Shown here one piece after another: positions 54,748 through 64,000 of a stretch of DNA of 64,000 nt. The stretch lies in the NCBI RefSeq assembly GCF_001296025.1, contig NZ_LJHV01000003.1, forward strand, positions 31,815 through 95,814, read 5' to 3'. Numbering within the stretch: the stretch's first letter is position 1; the number at the start of each line of letters is the position of its first letter. The translations under genes and the position numbers were made by a program. The stretch is from Porphyrobacter sp. AAP60. GTDB lineage: Bacteria; Pseudomonadota; Alphaproteobacteria; Sphingomonadales; Sphingomonadaceae. Under the pieces are notes generated by a model, which was given only the letters and a program-made list of their open reading frames with translations, ran no database searches and was not told the origin of the DNA.

Positions 54748-55449
54748 ATGAAGCGGCGCGATCTTTTGAAGGGCTCTCTGGTGGCCGGGGCGGCATTGGC
54801 TTTGCCCTCACGCCTGTTCGCGTCCGTCGCGCCCGGCAGCCCGCGCGATCGCATCCTGTTCGATATCGCCAAGCGCGAACTGGCGCGGGCGGGCAGCGCC
54901 ATCTGGAAGCACGATATTGTCGGCATTGCCGATTACGGCCTGCATTCGGCCAAGCCGCGGTTCCACTTCGTCAATCTCGATCGGGCCGAAGTGCAGTCGT
55001 ACCATGTCAGCCACGGCACGGGGTCCGACCCGCAGCACGATGGCTGGCTCAAGCAGTTCAGTAACACCGAAGGTTCCAACGCGACCAGTCGCGGGGCTTA
55101 CGTGACGTGGGAATGGTACAAGGGCCGCTATGGCACTTCGGTGCGGCTGGGCGGGCTGGACGAAACCAACAACGCCGCGCTGCAACGCTATATCGTGATG
55201 CACCGCGCCGATTATGCCGAGCCGTCGCATCTCGAACGCTGGGGCCGTCTGGGCCGTTCGAACGGCTGCTTTGCCATGGGGGAGGAACAGTTCCGCATCG
55301 CGCTGATGCACCTTTCCGGCGGGCGCTTGCTATTCGCGGATTCGCTGGGTCTGGAAGAAGATGGCAGCATCCAGCCGGTGCCCGAACTGGCGATGATCGA
55401 ACGCACACCGCTTGACCTCGGACAGCGTCCCGTCAGCAGCGCGTATTGA
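54748..55449 (+). CDS. L,D-transpeptidase catalytic-domain family protein (murein), Tat-exported
   Basis: 233 residues from ATG 54748. The N-terminus MKRRDLLKGSLVAGAALALP is a twin-arginine signal, so the protein is probably exported by Tat. The catalytic region is GRLGRSNGCFAMGEEQF with Cys as nucleophile and an earlier conserved His (in YHVSHGTGS). Such proteins form or modify 3-3 peptidoglycan cross-links. It faces a second, larger L,D-transpeptidase gene 16 nt away in convergent orientation. Confidence 0.85.
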   Translation: MKRRDLLKGSLVAGAALALPSRLFASVAPGSPRDRILFDIAKRELARAGSAIWKHDIVGIADYGLHSAKPRFHFVNLDRAEVQSYHVSHGTGSDPQHDGWLKQFSNTEGSNATSRGAYVTWEWYKGRYGTSVRLGGLDETNNAALQRYIVMHRADYAEPSHLERWGRLGRSNGCFAMGEEQFRIALMHLSGGRLLFADSLGLEEDGSIQPVPELAMIERTPLDLGQRPVSSAY

Positions 55450-55465
55450 GGCGCTTCACCCGCCC

Positions 55466-56887
55466 CTAGCTATCCTGCAAATCATCCTCGATCACGATCA
55501 CCTCGTCGGTCGGCAGGATGCTGCGGTTGCGCACCCGCGGCTTTTCGAGGCTGGCGAGCACCGGCGCGTCGCGGTTGTAGATGTCCTTGAAGGTCGCCAT
55601 TTCGCCGTTGATATCGGAGGCCATCGTGAAATAGGTGATATAGGCAGGCCACTGCTTTTCCAGCATGACCTTCTTGTATTTCCCCGAGGTGGAGATTGCG
55701 ACCGCTTCATCCTTGGTCGCGCCCTTGCCCAGAATCGCCATTGTCATCGCCAGTTCCAGCGCGCGTTCGGTGCGGATGCAACCGTGGCTTAGCGCCCGCG
55801 ATTCGTTGGCAAACAGGTGACGCGAAGGCGTGTCGTGGAAGAAGATCGCGTGCGGGTTGGGCATTTCCAGCTTCATCAGGCCCAGCGAATTGCCCGGCCC
55901 CGGCTGCTGCACCACGCTGATATAGCCATTGGCACCCTTGGTCCCGACATAGCCGTTACGCTTGGCCCATGCGGGGTTGGCAAGCACCTTGGCCCCCAGC
56001 CCTTCGCCCTTGACGATGGACTGCGGCACCGTCCAGGTCGGGTTGAACACCACGCCCTGCACCATTTCCGCCAGCTGCGGCGTCGCGGTGCGCCCCGGCT
56101 TGCCGACGACTGTGCGATAGGTCTTGATGATCTGGTCCTTGACCGTCAGCCGCAGCTGGAATTCCGGCACGTTGGTGATCAGATATTGCTGCCCCAGATC
56201 GCGTGCCAGCCAGCGCCAGCGGTCCATATTGGCGCGGATCAGCTTGCGCTTTGCAGCTTCGCTTTCAGGCGTCTTGATCAGTGCTGCGCGCAGGCGGGCG
56301 TAATCGGGGTGGGTCGGATTGAGCTTCTCCAGTGCAGCTGCAATGTCACCGGTTGCCAGCGCTTCAGCGAGAATATCGCCAGTGCGATAGGTTTCGCGAT
56401 CGGGATCGACCACGAACCACTGTTCGCGCGCCTCCATCGGGGTGCGCCCGTCGCGCAGATCCTCAACCAGCCACACGAAGCTTTGCGAAGCGAGCTGGTT
56501 CAATTCGTCCGACGGGCCAGAAGCCAGCGCCACCTTAAGCGGTTCGAGATCGTAATCGGCCGGATCAAGCCCTTCTGCCCCGATGCCTTCGATCACGCCC
56601 ACCAGTTTGGCCGCTTGCGCGACGGTCCACGGCTGCACGAGCGGCGCTGGTGCCTCCATTCCGGCCTGCACCACGGGTTCCGACACGGTCTGCGGGAAGG
56701 CCTGATCGAATGATTCTGCAGGCTTGGGCGTTGCGGGCGGAAGCTGCGCAGGCTGCGGGCCGCCCTGCTGCTGGCTGCGGCCAAGCATCTGCGAGCCTGC
56801 CGCAGCACCATCCTGCGCCAGCGCCGCTGTCGCCACCAGCGCTGCAATGGCCGCGCCGCCTGCGAGTTTGCCCGAAAACCTGATCAT
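55466..56887 (-). CDS. L,D-transpeptidase (YkuD family), YcbB-like
   Basis: 473 residues with a signal peptide (LAGGAAIAALVATAALA), a helical scaffold region, and the YkuD domain with RALSHGCIRTERALELA; the conserved His lies in AIFFHDTPSRHLF. YcbB-type enzymes make 3-3 cross-links and resist most beta-lactams. It starts with MIRFSGKLAGG and ends with the acidic VIVIEDDLQDS. Convergent with the neighbouring Tat-type enzyme. Confidence 0.92.
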   Translation of the reverse strand: MIRFSGKLAGGAAIAALVATAALAQDGAAAGSQMLGRSQQQGGPQPAQLPPATPKPAESFDQAFPQTVSEPVVQAGMEAPAPLVQPWTVAQAAKLVGVIEGIGAEGLDPADYDLEPLKVALASGPSDELNQLASQSFVWLVEDLRDGRTPMEAREQWFVVDPDRETYRTGDILAEALATGDIAAALEKLNPTHPDYARLRAALIKTPESEAAKRKLIRANMDRWRWLARDLGQQYLITNVPEFQLRLTVKDQIIKTYRTVVGKPGRTATPQLAEMVQGVVFNPTWTVPQSIVKGEGLGAKVLANPAWAKRNGYVGTKGANGYISVVQQPGPGNSLGLMKLEMPNPHAIFFHDTPSRHLFANESRALSHGCIRTERALELAMTMAILGKGATKDEAVAISTSGKYKKVMLEKQWPAYITYFTMASDINGEMATFKDIYNRDAPVLASLEKPRVRNRSILPTDEVIVIEDDLQDS

Positions 56888-57075
56888 TTCTAACGCCTTT
56901 TCCTGCCCCGTATAGCCGCCGGTCGCGGCAGCAATCGATATTTTGCAACCTTACTCCGGTCTGGCGCCCCCTATCAACCACCTTCGCTTTCAGGCGGATG
57001 AATGTGCACAGCCGCGGCGCTGATGCATCACCGCCACGTGACCTTCGCCGCCAGCGCGATTAAACAGTGCGGGCC

Positions 57076-57969
57076 ATGCCGCTGCGCGACCACCCCTTGC
57101 TGCCTTTCATTGCCGCCTTGGCTGGCGTGGGGTTCCTGTCGCTGATGGATGCCTTCATGAAAGAAGCGGCGTTGATGATCGGCGCCTATACCGCAACGGT
57201 GCTGCGCGCATTCATCGGAGCGGCGCTGATTGCGCCCGTCTGGCTTTCGCGCGGGCCGACCATGCCTTCGCGCGCGGTGTGGAAGCTGCATCTGGAACGC
57301 GGGATCGTGTCCGCCTTCATGGCGCTATCCTTTTTCTTCGCGCTCACCCGCCTGCCGCTGGCCGAAGCGATTGCGCTGAGCTTCATTGCGCCCCTGATTG
57401 CGCTTTATCTTGCGCATGTCTTGCTGGGCGAGGTGATCAGCCGTGCGGCGATTTCCGCCAGCCTGCTCGGCTTTGCTGGCACGTTGGTGATCGTCGGCGG
57501 GCGGATCGGGCAAGGCGAGTTTGATGAAGGCGCGGCGCTGGGCGTGGCCTCGCTGTTCGTCTCGGCATTGCTCTATGCCTATAATTTCATCGTCATTCGC
57601 AAACAGGCGCAGTTGGCCGGGCCATTGGAGATAGCGACCTTCCACAGCGGGATCGGCGGGCTGGTGCTGCTGACCCTTGCACCCTTCGCGTGGGAGACGC
57701 CAGACACCGGGGCGATGATCCCGCTGCTGGCGGCAGGCGCGCTGACGGTTGCCGGGTCGCTCGCCATCGCCTGGGCGTATGCCCGCGCCGAAGCGCAGGC
57801 GCTGGTGCCGACCGAATATTCCGGCTTTGTGTGGGCCAGTGCGTTCGGCTGGCTGTTCTTCCGCGAGGGCGTGACCTGGCCGACATTGGCTGGAACCGCG
57901 CTGATCGTGGCAGGATGCTGGATGGCGACCCGCAGGGCCCCGGTAGAGGCCAGCGAAGCCGTAACGTAA
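57076..57969 (+). CDS. DMT superfamily (EamA) transporter
   Basis: 297 residues, ten predicted TM segments in two EamA repeats (LPFIAALAGVGFLSLMDAFM... and LFVSALLYAYNFIVIRKQAQ). Exports or imports small solutes; substrate unknown. ATG 57076 is chosen over GTG 57067 three codons earlier. There is a 129-nt gap before acnA with no recognisable gene. Confidence 0.87.
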   Translation: MPLRDHPLLPFIAALAGVGFLSLMDAFMKEAALMIGAYTATVLRAFIGAALIAPVWLSRGPTMPSRAVWKLHLERGIVSAFMALSFFFALTRLPLAEAIALSFIAPLIALYLAHVLLGEVISRAAISASLLGFAGTLVIVGGRIGQGEFDEGAALGVASLFVSALLYAYNFIVIRKQAQLAGPLEIATFHSGIGGLVLLTLAPFAWETPDTGAMIPLLAAGALTVAGSLAIAWAYARAEAQALVPTEYSGFVWASAFGWLFFREGVTWPTLAGTALIVAGCWMATRRAPVEASEAVT

Positions 57970-58098
57970 GACCTTCTGCCGAGGCACTGCGGCCTTTGGC
58001 CCCCTTGACCTTGCGCGCCTGAAAGCGCAGTGGCTGCGGCGAAACCGCGCCCTTGGTGGATCGGGGCGGGTAATCTAAAATAGGATGGAACCCCTCCA

Positions 58099-60771
<2,673 letters not shown>

Positions 60772-60778
60772 CAGGCGC

Positions 60779-61276
60779 ATGATCGCACCCCGCTCCACCC
60801 TGCTCGCTGCCACCGCCATGCTGGCGCTGGCGGCCTGCGGGGGCGAGCAGGACGGCAACAGCAAAGGTGCGCCATCCGCGCCGTTCGGGTTCGAACTGGC
60901 GATGGCAGCCACGCCTGCGGCCGATGATAGCGGGGCCGATAGCGCTGCCCCGGTCGTGCCCGTGATGATCGATCTGACGGCAGATGAACTTGCAGCAAGG
61001 CTGAAAGCGGGCAATATCCGCCTGATCGACGTGCGCACCGATGCCGAAGTGGCCGAAGGGATGATCCCCGGTGCGGAACACATCGCACTCGATCGTTTCG
61101 ATCCGGCCCGCCTTGATCTGTCAGACGGGCGCGAAGTGGTGCTTTACTGCCGGTCGGGTCGCCGTTCGGCCATGGCGGGTGAGTTGCTGGCCGGTGTTAC
61201 CGGAAAACCAGTGGAGCACCTCGCAGGAGGGATCACCGCTTGGGAGGAAGCGGGCCAACCGCTCGCACCGCGCTAA
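60779..61276 (+). CDS. Rhodanese-like domain lipoprotein
   Basis: 165 residues. Lipobox LALAACGG after a short hydrophobic leader; the active-site loop is VVLYCRSGRRSAMAGEL with Cys (CRSGRRS) of a rhodanese/Cdc25-like domain. Likely a periplasmic sulfur-transfer or redox protein; donor and acceptor unknown. It follows acnA by 8 nt. Confidence 0.88.
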   Translation: MIAPRSTLLAATAMLALAACGGEQDGNSKGAPSAPFGFELAMAATPAADDSGADSAAPVVPVMIDLTADELAARLKAGNIRLIDVRTDAEVAEGMIPGAEHIALDRFDPARLDLSDGREVVLYCRSGRRSAMAGELLAGVTGKPVEHLAGGITAWEEAGQPLAPR

Positions 61277-61294
61277 ATCCCGGTCTTGCTTCTG

Positions 61295-61335
61295 AAACGA
61301 AAAGGGCGGCCCCCGCTGGGCCGCCCTTTTCGTTT
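61295..61335. terminator. Bidirectional intrinsic terminator
   Basis: Perfect inverted repeat AACGAAAAGGGCGGCC / GGCCGCCCTTTTCGTT with a short loop; T-runs on both strands allow termination of the rhodanese gene (plus) and the Ser/Gly-rich gene (minus). Confidence 0.87.
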
Positions 61336-61354
61336 GTGCGCAGGGCGCGAAGGC

Positions 61355-62887
61355 TCAGCCTACATCGCTGAACTTGCGGCGGCCGAGGATCGCTGCGGCG
61401 GCAAGGCCGAACAGGATCATCATAGGCGGCGCGGGAACATCGTGTCCGCCGGTGCTGCCGCTGGTGCTGCTCGACGATGACGATGAACTGCTGGACGAAG
61501 ACGACGACGAGGACGACGAGGACGAGGACGACGATCCGCTGCTGCCGGAAGAGCTGCTGCCAGTGGAGCCGGACGAGCTGCTGCTGCCCGACGAGCTGCT
61601 GCTGCTGGAACCGCTGCTGCCTGAAGATCCGCTGCTGCCCGAAGAACCGCTGCTGCCGGAAGAGCCCGAAGAACCGCTCGACGACCCGCTGCTGCTGGAC
61701 GAGGACGAGGATGACGAGGAAGAGCTGCTGCTGGTGCTGCTGGTCAGATCGCCCGAGCTACCGCCGCTGGTCGCTCCGCCCGAAGACGAAGAGCTGGACG
61801 AGCTCGAGCTCGACGAGGACGAACCGCTGCTCGACGATCCGCCACCCGAACCGCCCGAGCTGCCGGGCTTGCCGCTTGACCCGCCACCGGGCTTGCCGCT
61901 TGAACCGCCGCCCGATGAGCTGGACGAAGACGACGAGGACGAGCTCGACGAAGACGAGGAGGATGACGAGGAAGAACTCGACACCGCGCCGGTCGAAGAA
62001 CTGACATTGCCCGACGATGACGAAACACTGCCGGTCGAAGACGAGACTGCGCCGGTCGAACTCGACACCGCGCCAGTTGAGGATGAAACCGCGCCGGTGG
62101 AGCTGGAAACAGCACCTGTCGACGAACTGACATTGCCCGAAGACGAAACCGCACCGGTCGAAGACGAAACATCACCGGACGAAGAGACCGCACCCGTGCT
62201 CGAAGACACCTGGCCGGTCGAGGTCGAGGTGGAAACCTGACCGGTCGACGAGGAAATCGTGCCCGAGGACGAGGTGGTCGAAGTGGAATTGTCGATGTCG
62301 ATATCGACAACCACGCCGCTCGATCCGTTGCTGGTGCCGCCGCCGGAGGTCGAAGTGGTGGTCGAAACAGATACATCGCCCGAAGACGAGCCGCCGCCGC
62401 CGAAGAAGCCGCCGAAGAAGCCGCCCCCAAATCCGCCGCCGAAACCACCCAGTCCGCCGCCGAATCCGCCAAAACCGCCGGCGGGGCCGCCGCCACCCGA
62501 AATCGGCGGGAGCGGGGGCAGAGGCGCGGGCATATAGGCGACCTGCGCGATCGGCGGGCATTCATTGGGATCGAAATAGGCCTGCACCGCGCCTGCGGGC
62601 ATCGACGGCGCACCAACCACGCCTGCCGGGCCAACCGGCTGGCATTCGATCGTGCGCTCGACAATCCGGCGGCGGCGCTGTTCCGGCATCGGCAGGTCGC
62701 GGGTGCGCGTCTTGATGTAGCGCGCGCCGGTGACCGGATCGACAGCGATCATCTTGCTATCGATCTTGCTGCTGAAATCGGGCGCGTCGGTGTTCATCGG
62801 CTCGGCCATGCGCACTGCGCCGCCTTGCAACAATGCCACACCCGCTGCTGCAGCGGAGAGCTTCGCGATGGCCAGTTTGAGCGACAT
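61355..62887 (-). CDS. Large Ser/Gly-repeat surface-type protein with a PEP-CTERM-like C-terminus
   Basis: 510 residues from ATG 62887, with a hydrophobic leader (LAIAKLSAAAAGVALLQGGAV). A Cys-containing N-terminal region (about residues 25-130) with TRTRDLPMPEQRRRRIVE and IECQPVGPAG leads into a Gly/Phe-rich stretch. Then come many copies of the heptad-like SSSTGAV and long poly-Ser/Gly runs. The C-terminus is DVPAPPMMILFGLAAAAILG then RRKF, i.e. Pro-rich motif, hydrophobic helix and basic tail, as in PEP-CTERM sorting signals. Low-complexity repeats suggest an exported, possibly surface-attached glycoprotein; function unknown. The opposite strand holds a long acidic open frame that is a shadow of the repeats. 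Confidence 0.75.
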   Translation of the reverse strand: MSLKLAIAKLSAAAAGVALLQGGAVRMAEPMNTDAPDFSSKIDSKMIAVDPVTGARYIKTRTRDLPMPEQRRRRIVERTIECQPVGPAGVVGAPSMPAGAVQAYFDPNECPPIAQVAYMPAPLPPLPPISGGGGPAGGFGGFGGGLGGFGGGFGGGFFGGFFGGGGSSSGDVSVSTTTSTSGGGTSNGSSGVVVDIDIDNSTSTTSSSGTISSSTGQVSTSTSTGQVSSSTGAVSSSGDVSSSTGAVSSSGNVSSSTGAVSSSTGAVSSSTGAVSSSTGAVSSSTGSVSSSSGNVSSSTGAVSSSSSSSSSSSSSSSSSSSSSSSGGGSSGKPGGGSSGKPGSSGGSGGGSSSSGSSSSSSSSSSSSSSGGATSGGSSGDLTSSTSSSSSSSSSSSSSSSGSSSGSSGSSGSSGSSGSSGSSGSSGSSSSSSSGSSSSSGSTGSSSSGSSGSSSSSSSSSSSSSSSSSSSSSSSTSGSTGGHDVPAPPMMILFGLAAAAILGRRKFSDVG

Positions 62888-63095
62888 AGTCGGTAACCCT
62901 GTTATCTGTGGCAAGGTGCAGACAATCCGCACCGCCTCCAAATCCAGCGTTCTTTTGGTGTCATAAGGCGGGAAGGGGCAATCCGCTTAACCATGGCTTG
63001 CCGCAGCAAAGCGCCGGAATCGCCCCGGAATCGGGCAATTTCCCCTGCGCTGTCCCGAACTGGTACCGAAATCGGGCCTTCAGTTAGCTCTAATG

Positions 63096-64000
63096 TTAAC
63101 CATCGTCGCCGAACAGCCCTGCTTGCGGCGGCGGCGAATCTCTGGGGGGTGCCATTTCCAGATGCGCCCAGCCATCATCATTCAGCACCCGTCCCCGCGC
63201 CGTGCGGGCGATCAGGCCTAGCTGGATGAGGTAGGGTTCGACCACTTCCTCCACCGTATCGCGCGGCTCGGCGAGGCCCGCCGCGAGGGTTTCAATGCCC
63301 ACCGGCCCGCCCTTGTAGGTGGTGGCGATCATGGTGAGGTAGCGCCGGTCCATCGCATCCAGACCAAGCCGGTCGATCTCCAGCCGGGTCAGCGCTTCGT
63401 CCGCGACATGGCGGGTGACGGAGGCCGCGCCTGCGACATCGGCAAAGTCGCGCACCCGCCGCAGCAAGCGCCCTGCGACTCGCGGCGTGCCGCGTGAACG
63501 CCGAGCAATTTCATGCGCGCCATCGGGCGCAATCGCGAGGCCGAGCAGCCCGGCGGCGCGGGTGACAACCCGTTCCAGCTCATCATGGCTGTAGAAATTG
63601 AGGCGCACAGGAATGCCGAAACGGTCGCGCAGCGGCGTGGTCAGCAGGCCTTGACGGGTGGTCGCGCCGATCAGCGTGAAGGGCGGCAGGTCGATGCGGA
63701 CAGAGCGCGCCGACGGCCCCTCGCCGATGATCAGATCGAGCGCGCGGTCTTCCATCGCGGGATAGAGCACTTCCTCCACCACGGGCGAGAGGCGGTGGAT
63801 TTCGTCGATGAACAGCACGTCATGCGGTTCGAGATTGGTGAGCAGCGCGGCCAAGTCCCCTGCCTTGGCGATGACAGGGCCGCTAGTTGCGCGGAAGCCC
63901 ACGCCCAGTTCGCCCGCGATTATCTGCGCCAGCGTGGTTTTGCCGAGGCCGGGCGGGCCGAAGAACAAGGTATGATCCATCGCCTCCGCGCGCGCGCGCG
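63096..64000 (-). CDS. ruvB: Holliday junction DNA helicase RuvB, N-terminus off the right edge
   Basis: The frame is open to the right edge, so only about 300 residues are seen. Walker A is [20 protein letters not shown], Walker [21 protein letters not shown], followed by the sensor [18 protein letters not shown] and the winged-helix C-terminal domain ([19 protein letters not shown], ending [16 protein letters not shown]). With RuvA it drives branch migration. Confidence 0.96.
   Translation of the reverse strand, partial: RARAEAMDHTLFFGPPGLGKTTLAQIIAGELGVGFRATSGPVIAKAGDLAALLTNLEPHDVLFIDEIHRLSPVVEEVLYPAMEDRALDLIIGEGPSARSVRIDLPPFTLIGATTRQGLLTTPLRDRFGIPVRLNFYSHDELERVVTRAAGLLGLAIAPDGAHEIARRSRGTPRVAGRLLRRVRDFADVAGAASVTRHVADEALTRLEIDRLGLDAMDRRYLTMIATTYKGGPVGIETLAAGLAEPRDTVEEVVEPYLIQLGLIARTARGRVLNDDGWAHLEMAPPRDSPPPQAGLFGDDG

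Noticed and set aside
61374..62240. 288-residue acidic open reading frame on the plus strand opposite the Ser/Gly-repeat gene
   Set aside because: It is the antisense frame of the repeats (Ser/Gly codons read as Asp/Glu/Leu/Pro), has no start signals and no recognisable domain.

Overview
The window looks like chromosomal DNA of an alphaproteobacterium of the Sphingomonadales, most likely Erythrobacteraceae. The reasons are high GC content, a split metH, the PhyR/NepR/EcfG general stress module, class I PhaC next to an Ala/Lys-rich phasin, and a canonical parS site. It is mainly a core housekeeping region; I see no prophage, transposase, CRISPR array or integrated plasmid. A bciA gene (8-vinyl reductase of bacteriochlorophyll synthesis) suggests a phototroph or recent phototrophic ancestry.

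Layout. 1-6.7 kb (minus strand): a methionine-cycle operon of ArsR-methyltransferase regulator, metF, metH1 and metH2, followed by a serine hydrolase cut by the left edge. An AT-rich palindrome lies at the regulator's start. 6.8-12.4 kb: bciA, a D-aminoacylase-like amidohydrolase, an SDR, tRNA-Thr(CGT), tRNA-Cys(GCA), an acyl-CoA thioesterase and a crotonase. 12.5-14.9 kb (minus): a tight five-gene operon without assigned function: HTH-TM protein, small helical protein, multi-pass membrane protein, stand-alone RadC/JAB protein and a lone winged-helix domain. 15-20.3 kb: aminotransferase, phaC, phasin with a palindromic operator pair, clpS and DUF427. 20.4-25.7 kb: lptF-lptG-GNAT, a fatty acid desaturase, and a GNAT-fold protein that may be a bacterial ceramide synthase. 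26-30.4 kb: general stress module phyR, phyK-like kinase, nepR and ecfG, with an overlapping bidirectional sigma-EcfG promoter, then sodB. 30.5-38.9 kb: DAACS symporter, glmM, DUF1272, thiD, LOG protein, parS, tRNA-Gln(CTG), ppx, rlmE and cytochrome c.

39-47.2 kb: pheA, then a seven-gene coupled operon DUF4129-DUF4350-MoxR-DUF58-SpoIIM-RDD ending in a class A beta-lactamase. 47.3-57 kb: a secreted isoaspartyl peptidase/asparaginase broken by one extra G in a G8 tract, a GNAT protein, an esterase, the run ispG, thioredoxin-like lipoprotein, mntP, histone-deacetylase-like protein, FAD oxidoreductase and L,D-transpeptidase, and a second, convergent L,D-transpeptidase. 57-64 kb: DMT transporter, acnA, rhodanese lipoprotein, a giant Ser/Gly-repeat protein with a PEP-CTERM-like tail, and ruvB cut by the right edge.

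The signals least explained by ordinary annotation are: (1) a family of three REP-like inverted repeats, each 6-13 nt after a stop codon, in one orientation relative to the upstream gene, with a covarying base pair in one copy; (2) the five-gene HTH-TM/RadC operon; (3) the MoxR envelope operon carrying bla; (4) the bidirectional EcfG promoter; (5) parS; (6) the G8 frameshift. All assignments come from reading the sequence; no database search was run.
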